DNA of 64,000 bases from Rhodobacter sp. (GTDB lineage Bacteria; Pseudomonadota; Alphaproteobacteria; Rhodobacterales; Rhodobacteraceae): assembly GCA_020637555.1 (NCBI GenBank), contig JACKKF010000013.1, forward strand, positions 522,001-586,000, given 5' to 3'. Shown in pieces: positions 1 to 8,346 of the stretch (positions are counted from its first letter, which is position 1; every line of letters starts with the position of its first letter). The notes beneath the pieces were generated by a model. The model had not been told where the DNA came from. It saw nothing but the letters and a program-made list of their open reading frames with translations, and did not search any database. A program made the position numbers and the translations under genes.

Positions 1-122
1 TGACCGCGTTTCACGAGAAGTTCGGCATGATCGTCCGATCCGTCATACCGTGGATCGTCGTGATGCTGGTCTGCCTGCTGCTGGTGACCCTCGTGCCCTG
101 GATCGCCCTGGCCCTGGTCTGA
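1..122 (+). CDS. TRAP transporter large permease, C-terminal end (partial)
   Basis: The gene enters from the left edge in the frame starting at base 3 and ends at TGA 120-122, leaving 39 residues. They read as a short polar stretch (TAFHEKFGMIVRSV) followed by one long hydrophobic helix (IPWIVVMLVCLLLVTLVPWI, then ALALV). This is the usual last helix of DctM-type TRAP permeases, whose final segment typically has a Pro-Trp start and a VTLVPW-like end. It would be the membrane subunit of a sodium-driven carboxylate importer. Its position next to the catabolic genes suggests it imports a substrate of the island. The call rests on one helix, so a different polytopic membrane protein is possible. 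Confidence 0.55.
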   Translation, partial: TAFHEKFGMIVRSVIPWIVVMLVCLLLVTLVPWIALALV

Positions 123-172
123 ACGGCGCCAGAAAGGCGGCGGGCGACGCAAGGGGTGCCCGCACGGTCCCG

Positions 173-400
173 TCAATCCAGATAACTGCGCACCTTGGCA
201 ATCACGTCATCGAGCGAGAGCCCCAGGCTGTCGAGCATCGACAGGTCGATGCCCTTGTCCGCAAGCAGTGTCTTGATCTGGTCGGTGTCCATGGACGTCA
301 GCGCGGACAGGTCGATCCCGCTGTCGCGGATCTGTTCGGCGATCTGATCGCTTCCCCCCAACGCGCCGGCGGCCCGGCCCAGCATGTCACCCAAACCCAT
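173..400 (-). CDS. Small hypothetical protein, 75 aa
   Basis: I do not recognise this protein. It is short and acidic with no signal peptide or membrane segment. It shows a degenerate internal repeat: GIDLSAL near residue 28, GIDLSML near residue 50 and LGLSLDDV near residue 59. These are probably short helices in a helical-bundle-like fold. The start is supported by a strong ribosome binding site (AAGGAGAG, 4-5 bases before ATG 400). It stands alone, downstream of the TRAP permease end and on the opposite strand, and downstream of the quinone-oxidoreductase-like gene on the same strand with a gap of 90 bases. No function is proposed. Confidence 0.6.
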   Translation of the reverse strand: MGLGDMLGRAAGALGGSDQIAEQIRDSGIDLSALTSMDTDQIKTLLADKGIDLSMLDSLGLSLDDVIAKVRSYLD

Positions 401-490
401 GGTTCTCTCCTTGTTCGCAGCACAATCAACGGGCCAAGGGTGTCATCATTGCCACCGGAACGAAAGGGGGGCGCCACGGGTGCGGGGCCA

Positions 491-1492
491 TCAGTCCGCC
501 AGGGTCACCACCAATTTACCCTTGACCTGCCGCGCGGCCAGGCGGTCCAGCGCGGCGGGCGTGGCGCCAAGACCGGACACGGTCTCGACCAGCGGTTTGA
601 TCTTGCCTGCCAGATACAGGGCGAACAGCTCCTTGACGGAGTCGACGTGCCGTTTCGGGTTGCGCTGCGTTGCGGCCCCCCAGAACACGCCGATCACGCT
701 GCAGGCCTTCAGCAACGGCAGGTTCAGCGGCAATTTCGCGATCCCGGCCGGAAAGCCGACCACCAGATAGCGCCCCTCCCAGGCGATGGCGCGCAACGCG
801 GGTTCGACATAGCCGCCGCCAACCGGGTCATAGATCACGTCGGCACCGCCCTTGCCGCACAGGGTCTTGAACGCCTCGGCCAGGGCGCGGCTGGCGTCCT
901 TGCCATCCACGCTGGCCGGGTAGACCAGCCCGTCGTCCGCGCCGGCCGCCAAGGCCACATCCAGCTTTTCCTGCGAGGAACAGGCGGCCAGAACCCGCGC
1001 GCCCAGGGCTTTGCCCAGCTCCACCGCCGCCAGCCCCACCCCGCCCGAGGCCCCCAGCACCAGAAGCGTTTCGCCAGGCTTCAGCGCCGCCCGGTCGGTC
1101 AGCGCGTGATACGAGGTGCCGTAGGTCATCAGAAAGGCCGCGGCGTCGGCGAAGGGCATGGCATCGGGGATCGGCGTGACGGTCTCGCGGCCGAGGCTGA
1201 CCTGTTCCGCCAGCCCGCCCCAGCCCGGGAACCCCAGAACCCGCGTGCCGGGCGCCAGATCGGTGATCCCGTCGCCCACCGATGTGATCGTGCCGGCGAT
1301 CTCGGCGCCGGGGGCAAAGGGGCGTTCGGGTTTGAACTGATACTGGTCGCGGATGATCAGCAGGTCGGGAAAATTCAGCCCGACGGCGGCCACATCGACC
1401 ACGACCTCGCCCTTGCCCGGTGCGGGGCTTGGCAGGTCCTCGACCTGCAGGGTTTCCGGGCCTCCGGGCGTGCGGCTGAGCAGGGCTTTCAT
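491..1492 (-). CDS. NADPH:quinone oxidoreductase family protein (zinc-free MDR superfamily)
   Basis: The 333-residue protein has the two-domain layout of quinone-oxidoreductase-type medium-chain reductases. The N-terminal GroES-like domain includes FAPGAEIAGTI near residue 59. A Rossmann fold starts with GASGGVG at about residues 147-153 and binds NADPH. The Cys/His ligands of zinc-dependent alcohol dehydrogenases are absent. Family members reduce quinones, enones or acryloyl/crotonyl-CoA-type double bonds. ATG 1492 was chosen because translation upstream of it loses family character. The gene is divergent from the amidohydrolase gene and shares with it the operator at 1537-1552, which points to co-regulation with the carboxylase genes. 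A role reducing an unsaturated pathway intermediate is an inference. Confidence 0.85.
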   Translation of the reverse strand: MKALLSRTPGGPETLQVEDLPSPAPGKGEVVVDVAAVGLNFPDLLIIRDQYQFKPERPFAPGAEIAGTITSVGDGITDLAPGTRVLGFPGWGGLAEQVSLGRETVTPIPDAMPFADAAAFLMTYGTSYHALTDRAALKPGETLLVLGASGGVGLAAVELGKALGARVLAACSSQEKLDVALAAGADDGLVYPASVDGKDASRALAEAFKTLCGKGGADVIYDPVGGGYVEPALRAIAWEGRYLVVGFPAGIAKLPLNLPLLKACSVIGVFWGAATQRNPKRHVDSVKELFALYLAGKIKPLVETVSGLGATPAALDRLAARQVKGKLVVTLAD

Positions 1493-1536
1493 CGGGATCC
1501 TCCATCGGGCTGTTTGGTGCAGTATTTCGGAATAGC

Positions 1537-1552
1537 AGATTGTTGACAATCT
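1537..1552. promoter_or_regulatory. GntR-type operator in a divergent promoter
   Basis: AGATTGTTGACAATCT is a perfect inverted repeat with 7-bp arms and a 2-bp centre. On the plus strand it contains TTGACA (1543-1548), and AATACC lies 16 bp further on. On the minus strand it contains TTGTCA, with AATACT 17 bp further on. Both divergent promoters would therefore have their -35 box inside the operator. The core ATTGT-N2-ACAAT recurs at 3585-3596, upstream of the carboxyltransferase. FCD-type GntR repressors commonly bind TTGT-N2-ACAA-like palindromes, so the regulator at 2528-3256 is the obvious candidate. Confidence 0.75.
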
Positions 1553-1600
1553 TAATTCTGGCGGAATACCCTGTCCGGAACCGGGACAAGGACAGCTTTC

Positions 1601-2500
1601 GTGCAGATCATAGACGCGCATCACCATCTGTGGGACCTGGAGACCAACGATTATCCGTGGAACCGGCCGGAAGACCATGATCGTGGCTGGGGGGACCTGA
1701 GCACGCTGAAGCAGACCTTCCTGCCACGCCATCTGCGTGCCGAGGCCGAGACAGCCGGCCTGACCCTGCTGAAATCGGTGCATGTGCAGGCAAACTGGGA
1801 CCCGGCGGACCCGGTCGGCGAAACCCGCTGGCTCGACTCGATCGCGCAGGACCCGGCCTCGGACGGGGTGCCGCAGGCGATTGTCGCCTATGCCGATCTG
1901 TCGGCCGACAGCGCCGCCCGGGTGCTGGCCGAACACGCCCGGTTTTCCGGGGTGCGCGGCATTCGCCAGGTGCTGAACCGCCACAGCGACCCCAAGCTGA
2001 ACCGTGCGCCCCGGGACTACCTGGGCGATCCCGACTGGCGGCGCGGGTTTGCGCGGCTGGCGGATCACGGGTTCAGCTTTGACGCGCAGATCTATCACCA
2101 GCAGGCCAGCGCGCTGTCGGCGCTGGCCCGGGCGCATCCGGAAACGACCGTGATCCTGGATCATGCGCTGATGCCCGCCGAACGGGACCCCGCGAACCTC
2201 GCGGGTTGGCGGGATGCGGTCAGCCGCCTGTCCGATTGCCCGAACACCGTCATCAAGATCAGCGGCTTCGGCATGGTCGACAACCGATGGACCACCGAAT
2301 CGATCCGTCCCTTCGTGGAGCACTGCCTGGACGCGTTTGGTCCGGGGCGTGCGATGCTGGGTTCGAACTTTCCGGTGGATCGGCTGATGGCGTCCTATGA
2401 AAAGATCTGGGGTGCCTTTGAAACGCTCACCGCGCATCTGCCGACCGAGGACCGCCACGCGCTGTTCGTGGGCACCGCCGAAAGGGTGTATCGGATCTGA
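1601..2500 (+). CDS. Amidohydrolase-superfamily (COG3618-type) lactonase-like hydrolase
   Basis: The 299-residue protein opens with IIDAHHHLWDL, the metal-binding HxH strand of the amidohydrolase TIM barrel. It is followed by the YPW and FLPRHLRAEAETAG segments typical of the COG3618 group, which contains sugar lactonases and 2-pyrone-4,6-dicarboxylate lactonase-like enzymes. A conserved late segment reads MLGSNFPVDRL near residue 250 and carries the barrel Asp. It probably hydrolyses a lactone or related ester in the cytoplasm. The start is GTG 1601; no in-frame ATG with family sequence lies nearby. It is divergently transcribed from the quinone-oxidoreductase-like gene under the shared operator. 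The substrate cannot be read from the sequence. Confidence 0.85.
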   Translation: MQIIDAHHHLWDLETNDYPWNRPEDHDRGWGDLSTLKQTFLPRHLRAEAETAGLTLLKSVHVQANWDPADPVGETRWLDSIAQDPASDGVPQAIVAYADLSADSAARVLAEHARFSGVRGIRQVLNRHSDPKLNRAPRDYLGDPDWRRGFARLADHGFSFDAQIYHQQASALSALARAHPETTVILDHALMPAERDPANLAGWRDAVSRLSDCPNTVIKISGFGMVDNRWTTESIRPFVEHCLDAFGPGRAMLGSNFPVDRLMASYEKIWGAFETLTAHLPTEDRHALFVGTAERVYRI

Positions 2501-2527
2501 TCGCTGGCGATCGCAGGGGCGGGGCGC

Positions 2528-3256
2528 CTATTGCCCCTCGCCGGCTTCCAGCAGCTTGATCGCGAATGCCCGCGAGCGGCGGACAATGCTGCGCGCGGTG
2601 GCCTCGGCCTGATCGGACTGGCCCAGGCGGATGTGCTCGATCACCTGTTCCCATAAGGCGACCGAATCCTGCCGGCGTTCCCAAGTGGACACCCCCAGGC
2701 GCGAGTAGCGCAGCGTCTGGTGGAACAGCATCGTCACCAGCGAGGTCAGCCGCTCGCTGCCCGAGCATTCGCTCATGGTCAGGCCGAATTCCTGCACGGC
2801 CTCGACGAAATCGGCGGTCGCGGTGTCATCCTTGCGGGCGGCAATGCCGCGCAGGCGGTCCAGGCGCGTTCGAAATGCCTCGAGATCGGCGTCTGTATGG
2901 CGTTGGGCCAGACGGGTCGCGACCAGGCCGAACAGGACGCTGCGGATCTCGAACAGGTCGGCAACCTCGCCGGGGGACAGCTTTGTCACCACCGCGCCGC
3001 GCCGGGGCAGGATCTGCACCAGACCCGAGGTTTCCAGAATGCGCAACGCCTCGCGCACGGGCCCGCGCGAGACCTTGAACCGCGTGGCGACGCCGACTTC
3101 CTGAATTCGGGAATCCGGCGGAAGGCGATCATTCACGATCTCTTCGGCCAGTTGCATGGCGATCTGTTCGGCGATCGACAGGGCCTCGCCGCTGTCACCG
3201 CGCGAGGGACGCAGGGAAGCAAGCATCGCACGTTGAAGAAGGGATGTTTGCCACAT
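2528..3256 (-). CDS. GntR-family transcriptional regulator, FCD subfamily
   Basis: The 242-residue protein has an N-terminal winged helix (residues about 25-95). It includes LAEEIVNDRLPPDSRIQEV, the recognition-helix region KVSRGPVREALRILET, and the wing GLVQILPRRGAVV. A helical FCD ligand-binding domain follows (LFEIRSVLFGLVATRLA, then the helices to the end). FCD regulators usually repress catabolic operons until an organic-acid or acyl-CoA effector binds. The gene lies 41 bp downstream of the biotin carrier gene and may be co-transcribed with it from the operator at 3585-3596, giving autoregulation. The start at 3256 has only a weak ribosome binding site; Met at 3226 is an alternative. Confidence 0.9.
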   Translation of the reverse strand: MWQTSLLQRAMLASLRPSRGDSGEALSIAEQIAMQLAEEIVNDRLPPDSRIQEVGVATRFKVSRGPVREALRILETSGLVQILPRRGAVVTKLSPGEVADLFEIRSVLFGLVATRLAQRHTDADLEAFRTRLDRLRGIAARKDDTATADFVEAVQEFGLTMSECSGSERLTSLVTMLFHQTLRYSRLGVSTWERRQDSVALWEQVIEHIRLGQSDQAEATARSIVRRSRAFAIKLLEAGEGQ

Positions 3257-3286
3257 GGCGCGACCGTTCCGCGTGTCGGTAAGACG

Positions 3287-3298
3287 ATTGTCTACCTT
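3287..3298. promoter_or_regulatory. Possible degenerate GntR half-operator
   Basis: ATTGT at 3287-3291 matches one arm of the operator found at 1537 and 3585; the other arm (ACCTT) matches only 3 of 5 positions. It lies between the biotin carrier gene and the GntR gene, about 30 bp before the GntR start. It could be a weak autoregulatory site or coincidence. Confidence 0.3.
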
Positions 3299-3525
3299 TA
3301 GACGCCCGGAGTCAGCGTGACAAGCGGCTGACCTTCGGTCACGCCCTCGCCTTCGGCCACATGGATTTCGGCCACGGTGCCGTCCGTGGTGGCCAGCACC
3401 GGGATCTCCATCTTCATGGATTCCAGGATGATGAGCACGTCGTCTTCCTCGACGGTGTCGCCGGGCGAGACCTCGATCTTCCAGACGGTTCCGGCGATCT
3501 CGCTTTCGATGATCTCGGTGCTCAT
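3298..3525 (-). CDS. Stand-alone biotin carboxyl carrier protein (biotinyl domain), 75 aa
   Basis: The whole protein is one biotinyl/lipoyl domain. Lys38 in the motif ESMKMEIPV would be biotinylated, and GTVAEIHVAEGEGVTEGQPL is the matching second half of the flattened barrel. It would shuttle carboxybiotin between the biotin carboxylase (5206-6597) and the carboxyltransferase (3642-5198). In most acyl-CoA carboxylases of this type the carrier is fused to the biotin carboxylase; here it is separate, as in some methylmalonyl-CoA decarboxylase-like and short-carrier systems. It is transcribed away from the carboxyltransferase, and both genes flank the operator at 3585-3596. No membrane segment is present. 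Confidence 0.93.
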   Translation of the reverse strand: MSTEIIESEIAGTVWKIEVSPGDTVEEDDVLIILESMKMEIPVLATTDGTVAEIHVAEGEGVTEGQPLVTLTPGV

Positions 3526-3584
3526 GGCGGCTCCCCTTCTGGCGAATGTCGTTGCGTTGCGACCATCATTATCAAAACATGCTT

Positions 3585-3596
3585 ATTGTCAACAAT
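3585..3596. promoter_or_regulatory. GntR-type operator between biotin carrier and carboxyltransferase genes
   Basis: ATTGTCAACAAT is a perfect palindrome. Together with the next two bases it repeats 14 bases (ATTGTCAACAATCT) of the operator at 1537-1552 read on the other strand. Rightwards it supplies a -35 box TTGTCA (3586-3591), with TAAACT at 3608-3613 after 16 bp. Leftwards it supplies a perfect TTGACA -35 box for the carrier gene. A bound repressor would block both promoters. Confidence 0.75.
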
Positions 3597-3641
3597 CTTA
3601 GTTTCTGTAAACTGAAGGCAATGACCGGAGGGAGGCTGACG

Positions 3642-5198
3642 ATGAGCTGGCAAAAGGAAGTTGACGAGATCCAGCGCCGCCGCGAGATCGCGCGCGGCCT
3701 GGGCGGGCCGGAAGCCGTTGCCAAGCAACATGCACAGGGTCGGCTGACCGTCCGCGAGCGGATCGACAAGCTGGTCGATCCCGGCAGCTTTCGCGAACTG
3801 GGCGCGCTGACTGGCAAGGCCGTCTATGATGCGGACCACAACCTGGTCAGCGTGACCCCGGCGAATGCGGTGATCGGCACCGGCAAGATCGACGGGCGGC
3901 GGGTGTCCATCGACGGCGACGACTGGACCATTCGCGGCGGCTCGTCCGAGGCGACGGTTTCCGACAAATGGATCTATTCCGAGATCTACGCCGAGGAGAT
4001 GAAGATCCCGCTGATCCGGCTGGTCGAAAGCGCGGGCGGCAGCGTCAAGATCCTGGACCAGAACGCGGCAACGAAGCTGCCGGCCTATCCGACGTGGCAA
4101 CTGGCGCGGATGATGGGGAAGATCCCGATCGTCGGTCTGGCGCTGGGGCCCTGCGCCGGACTGGGGGCGATCAAGGCCGCGACGGCGCATTATTCCGTCA
4201 TGGTCAAGGGCACCAGCCAGGTCTTTGCGGGCGGCCCGCCGGTGGTCGAACGCGGCATGGGGGTCAAGATCAGCAAGGAGGATCTGGGCGGTTCCAAGGT
4301 CCACACGCGCGAATCCGGCGTGATGGGGAACGAGGCCCGGACCGAGGAAGAAGCCTTCGAGATGGCGCGGCGCTTCCTGTCCTATCTGCCGTCGTCGGTC
4401 TACGAGATGCCACCCGTGATCGCCTGCGATGACCCGCGCGACCGTGCCGAGGACGAGCTGATCGAGATCATCCCCCGTGACAAGCGCAAGGTCTACAAAT
4501 CGCGCAAGATCCTCGACATGGTCTTTGACAAGGGGTCGGTCTTTGAGCTGACCAAAGGTTACGGGCGCTCGATCATCACCTGTTTCGCGCGGCTCGACGG
4601 GCGGCCCGTCGGGGTCATCACCACCGATCCCATGCAATACGGCGGCGGCATGACCAAGGCCTCGGCCGCCAAGATGGAGGCGTTCATCGACCTGTGTGAC
4701 ACGTTCCATCTGCCGATCGTGCATCTGGTCGACCAGCCCGGAACCATCGTCGGCCCCGAGGCCGAGAAATCCGGCGCGGTCAAGGGGTCGGTCCGGGTCT
4801 GCATGGCCATCGAACAAAGCCAGGTGCCTTGGTGCGCGATCATCACGCGGCGATGCTATGGGCTGGCCGGCAGCACCTTTGGCCGGGTGCAGGGCCTGAA
4901 CCTGCATTATGCGTGGCCGTCGGGGCGCTGGGGGTCGATCCCGGTGGTCGGCGGCGCCGAGGCCGCATTCAAGAAGGAGCTGGATGCACTGGATCCCGAG
5001 GCCCGCAAGGCGCGGCTCGACGAGATCGAGGGGCATTTTCACCATATGGAATCGCCCTTTCTGACGGCCGAGAAGTTCCGCATCCCCGACATCATCGACC
5101 CGCGGGAAACCCGGGCCCTTCTGAACGACTGGCTGGACGATGCCTGGCGCCTGCTGCCCGAGCAGCTGGGCGTCAAGGGTCGCACGTTCCGGATGTGA
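3642..5198 (+). CDS. Acyl-CoA carboxylase, carboxyltransferase (beta) subunit
   Basis: The 518-residue protein has the duplicated crotonase-fold architecture of propionyl/methylcrotonyl-CoA carboxylase beta subunits. The N-terminal half has QGRLTVRERIDKLVDPGSF (residues about 36-54), RLVESAGGSV, and the oxyanion/acyl-CoA site region GPCAGLGA. The C-terminal half has ITTDPMQYGGGMT and VDQPGTIVGPEAE. It transfers CO2 from carboxybiotin to an acyl-CoA alpha or gamma carbon. ATG 3642 has a strong purine-rich ribosome binding site (GGAGGGAGG, 5 bases upstream), whereas upstream in-frame Met codons lie inside the promoter region. It is the first gene of a carboxyltransferase, biotin carboxylase and CoA-ligase operon. 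The acyl substrate is unknown. Confidence 0.93.
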   Translation: MSWQKEVDEIQRRREIARGLGGPEAVAKQHAQGRLTVRERIDKLVDPGSFRELGALTGKAVYDADHNLVSVTPANAVIGTGKIDGRRVSIDGDDWTIRGGSSEATVSDKWIYSEIYAEEMKIPLIRLVESAGGSVKILDQNAATKLPAYPTWQLARMMGKIPIVGLALGPCAGLGAIKAATAHYSVMVKGTSQVFAGGPPVVERGMGVKISKEDLGGSKVHTRESGVMGNEARTEEEAFEMARRFLSYLPSSVYEMPPVIACDDPRDRAEDELIEIIPRDKRKVYKSRKILDMVFDKGSVFELTKGYGRSIITCFARLDGRPVGVITTDPMQYGGGMTKASAAKMEAFIDLCDTFHLPIVHLVDQPGTIVGPEAEKSGAVKGSVRVCMAIEQSQVPWCAIITRRCYGLAGSTFGRVQGLNLHYAWPSGRWGSIPVVGGAEAAFKKELDALDPEARKARLDEIEGHFHHMESPFLTAEKFRIPDIIDPRETRALLNDWLDDAWRLLPEQLGVKGRTFRM

Positions 5199-5205
5199 GG
5201 GCGGC

Positions 5206-6597
5206 ATGAAGAAGCTTCTGATCGCCAATCGCGGCGAGATCGCCTGCCGCATCATCCGCGCCGCCCGCTCGCTGCAGATCGCCACGGTCGCCGTGTTCTC
5301 GGAAGCCGATGCAAACGCGCTGCATGTCGCCATGGCGGACGAGGGCGTTGCCATCGGCCCGGCGCAAGCGGCGCAAAGCTATCTGCGCCATGATGCGGTG
5401 ATCGATGCCGCGCTGCGCACCGGCGCCGATGCGGTGCATCCGGGGTATGGGTTTCTGGCCGAAAGCGCGGCTTTCGCCCGGGCGGTCCAGGCGGCCGGCC
5501 TGACCTGGGTCGGCCCCGATCCGCACACGATCGACGACATGGGCGACAAGCAGCGCGCGCGCGATCTGGCGATTGCCGCCGGGGTTCCGGTCCTGCCCGG
5601 CTCGCACCGCTTCACCGAAGGGGCGCTGGACGGGCTGGACGAGGCCGCCGACGCGGTTGGCTATCCCTTGCTGGTCAAGGCGTCGGCCGGGGGCGGCGGG
5701 ATCGGCATGCAACGGGTGGATACGCCGGCCAAGCTGCGCAAGACCGTCGAACGCACCCAGGCTGCCGCCGCACGCAGTTTTGGCGATGGCTCGGTGTTTC
5801 TGGAACGATTCATCGCCCGCGCCCGGCATGTGGAAATCCAGGTCTTCGGCTTTGGCGACGGTCGGGCGGTGCACCTGTTCGAACGCGACTGTTCGCTGCA
5901 ACGCCGGTTCCAGAAGATCGTCGAGGAAAGCCCCGCGCCGGGTCTGCCGCGCGCCACGGTGGATCGCATGGCCGAAACCGCCTGCGCGTTGGCGGCAGCG
6001 GAACGCTATGCCGGGGCGGGAACGGTGGAATTCGTGGTCGATGCCGACACGGGGGATTTCTTCTTCCTGGAAATGAACACCCGTATCCAGGTCGAACACC
6101 CGGTCAGTGAAATGGTCACCGGCACCGATCTTGTCGCCGCGCAGTTGCGGCTGGCCGCCGGCGAGGACCTGCACCAGGCGCTGTCGGGCCTGACCGTGCA
6201 AGGCCATGCGGTCGAGGCCCGTCTCTACGCCGAGAACCCGGCCAGGAAATTCCTGCCCTCGCCCGGCACGCTGACCCGGTTCGACCTGCCGGACCGGATG
6301 GACGGCGTGCGCATCGAAACCGGTCTGCGGGCCGGTGATGCGGTGACGCCCTTCTATGATCCGATGATCGCCAAGATCATCGCGCACGGACCTGACAGGC
6401 CGGCCGCGATCGCGCGCCTGCGTCAGGCCCTTGCCGCCACGGTGATCGAGGGTCTGGCGACGAACCGCGATTTCCTTCTGGCGGTGCTGGCGGATGACGG
6501 CTTTCGGCGCGGCGACGTCTGGACCGGCTATGTCGAGACGGGACTCGACGCGCTGCTCAAGACGGCGGTGCCCAGCTCGGAAGGACCCCAGGCATGA
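5206..6597 (+). CDS. Biotin carboxylase subunit of acyl-CoA carboxylase
   Basis: The 463-residue protein begins with KKLLIANRGEIACRIIRAAR, the hallmark of biotin carboxylases. An ATP-grasp domain follows with the glycine loop KASAGGGGIGMQ (about residue 160) and the catalytic/metal segment EMNTRIQVEHPVSEMVTG (about residue 285). It carboxylates the biotin on the 75-residue carrier using ATP and bicarbonate. It ends after the C-terminal domain and has no attached biotinyl domain, consistent with the separate carrier gene. It starts 7 bp after the carboxyltransferase stop and overlaps the following ligase gene by 4 bp (ATGA), so the three are translationally coupled. Confidence 0.95.
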   Translation: MKKLLIANRGEIACRIIRAARSLQIATVAVFSEADANALHVAMADEGVAIGPAQAAQSYLRHDAVIDAALRTGADAVHPGYGFLAESAAFARAVQAAGLTWVGPDPHTIDDMGDKQRARDLAIAAGVPVLPGSHRFTEGALDGLDEAADAVGYPLLVKASAGGGGIGMQRVDTPAKLRKTVERTQAAAARSFGDGSVFLERFIARARHVEIQVFGFGDGRAVHLFERDCSLQRRFQKIVEESPAPGLPRATVDRMAETACALAAAERYAGAGTVEFVVDADTGDFFFLEMNTRIQVEHPVSEMVTGTDLVAAQLRLAAGEDLHQALSGLTVQGHAVEARLYAENPARKFLPSPGTLTRFDLPDRMDGVRIETGLRAGDAVTPFYDPMIAKIIAHGPDRPAAIARLRQALAATVIEGLATNRDFLLAVLADDGFRRGDVWTGYVETGLDALLKTAVPSSEGPQA

Positions 6598-8168
6598 GTG
6601 ATGCTCCGCTTTCCCTCCTCCATGCGGTGCGGCGCTGGCTGGACGACGGGTCCGACTGCGAGGCGGTGGTCCATGGCGACCATCGCCTGAGTTATCGCGC
6701 CCTTGCGGCCCGGGCGCTGGCGCTGGCCGACACCCTGCGCGCGCGGGGCATTCGACCGGGCGACCGCGTGGCCGTCCTGTTCACACCGCGCCCCGAGGCG
6801 CTGGTGACGCTGCTGGGCACCTGGTTGGCCGGTGCGACCTGGCTGGGCATCAACCCGCGGTTCAAGCGGCCGGAACAGCGCCAGAACCTGACCGACAGCG
6901 GCGCGAAACTGCTGATCGCGCTGGAAACCGTCGGCAAGACCGACCTGCGGCCCGATCTGGACGCCCACGCCGCCGATCTGGGCATCGACGTGATGCGCGT
7001 GGGCGCAGGGTTGTGGCACGGGGACCTGCCGCCCCCCGTGCCCGAGGACACCGTTCCCGCGCGCTGGGATGCGGCGCTGGCGGGTTTCGATGGTGCGGTT
7101 CCGGCGGTGATCATCTTCACCTCGGGCTCGACCGGGCGGCCCAAGGGGGCGCTGATCACCCATCAGGGCCTGGCATTCCGCTGCCACACGTTGCAGCGCG
7201 ACCGCTTTGCCGTGCCGCATGTGCGGCAGGTTCTGGATTTGCCCGTGAACCATATCGGCGCGCTGGCCAGCGGCATCGGCGTGGCCTTTGTGGCGGGCGG
7301 GGCGCTGGTGATGAACGAACAGTTCGACCCGGGCTTTACGATCCGTGCCATCGGCGCCGAACAACTGCACGTTCTCAGCGGCGTTCCGGCAATGCTGGAC
7401 CGGATCGTCGCGCATCCTGATTTCGACACCGCCGATCTGACCACGCTGCGCTATGTCAGCTGGGGCGCCGGGCCGATCAATCCCCGCGTTCTTTCAGCGC
7501 TGATGGGGCGCACGGATGCCGAATTCTCGCAGCAATATGGCCAGACGGAATCGAATGGGCCGATCTGCTACACGCCGCCGACCCGCGACATCGAGATCCT
7601 TCTCAACACCACCGGCAAACCGGATCCGGCAATCGCGCTGCGCATCGCCGATGATCGGGGCACCCCTGTTCCCGTCGGCGACGAGGGCGAGGTTCAGGTG
7701 CGCCATCCCCATCCGTTCGCCGGCTATCTGAACAATCCCGATGCCACGGCCGAGGCCTTTACCCCTGACGGATGGCTGCGCACCGGCGACCGGGCCAGAC
7801 TGCGCGAGGACGGCTACCTGGTGTTCTGTGGCCGCTCCAAGGAGATGTACAAGTCGGGCGGTTTCAACGTCTACCCGCGCGAGGTCGAGATCGCGCTGGA
7901 AGATCACCCGGCCATCCGCGCGGCGGCCGTCATCGGGATCGAGGATGCGGACTGGGGGCAGGTCGGTCACGCCTTTGTCGAGGGCGACCCGGTCGACCCC
8001 GAAACCGTGATCGCCTGGTGCCGCGACCGGCTGGCGAACTACAAGGTGCCCAAGCATCTGACGGTGATGGACCGGCTGCCCAGAACGCCCGTGGACAAGG
8101 TGGACCGCATGGTTCTGAAGGACCGCGCCGAAGCCGCCGCCAGAACCCGGCGCGACGGTCAGAGCTGA
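6594..8168 (+). CDS. Acyl-CoA synthetase / AMP-dependent CoA ligase
   Basis: The 524-residue protein belongs to the ANL adenylating family. The phosphate-binding loop TSGSTGRPKG is at about residues 176-185, the YGQTESNGP motif near residue 315, the GWLRTGD hinge-region motif near residue 395, and the late segment KSGGFNVYPREVE near residue 420. The catalytic lysine lies in PRTPVDKVDRM. It would activate a free carboxylic acid to its CoA thioester for the co-transcribed carboxylase. The first bases overlap the biotin carboxylase stop. Length and motif spacing fit medium/short-chain or aryl acid ligases; the acid-binding pocket was not assigned. Confidence 0.92.
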   Translation: MSDAPLSLLHAVRRWLDDGSDCEAVVHGDHRLSYRALAARALALADTLRARGIRPGDRVAVLFTPRPEALVTLLGTWLAGATWLGINPRFKRPEQRQNLTDSGAKLLIALETVGKTDLRPDLDAHAADLGIDVMRVGAGLWHGDLPPPVPEDTVPARWDAALAGFDGAVPAVIIFTSGSTGRPKGALITHQGLAFRCHTLQRDRFAVPHVRQVLDLPVNHIGALASGIGVAFVAGGALVMNEQFDPGFTIRAIGAEQLHVLSGVPAMLDRIVAHPDFDTADLTTLRYVSWGAGPINPRVLSALMGRTDAEFSQQYGQTESNGPICYTPPTRDIEILLNTTGKPDPAIALRIADDRGTPVPVGDEGEVQVRHPHPFAGYLNNPDATAEAFTPDGWLRTGDRARLREDGYLVFCGRSKEMYKSGGFNVYPREVEIALEDHPAIRAAAVIGIEDADWGQVGHAFVEGDPVDPETVIAWCRDRLANYKVPKHLTVMDRLPRTPVDKVDRMVLKDRAEAAARTRRDGQS

Positions 8169-8346
8169 TCCTGGGGGGGGGCTGGTCGGACGGATCGCCA
8201 GCCTGTCCGGCCCCGCCCGCCACGGCGCACCAGCGCAACACGGTTCGAACCCTCAATAAAGCATAAAAATAACTTTTAGATGGAATGCCTGCCTGTCCTC
8301 GCCTAGTGTGCGGCCCGTGAGGGACGAATCACAGGGGAACAGACGC

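Noticed and set aside
491..2458. Long minus-strand frame of 655 codons covering the amidohydrolase gene
   Set aside because: Only its last 333 codons (from ATG 1492) have family sequence; the upstream part is low-complexity Arg/Pro-rich sequence antisense to a clear gene.
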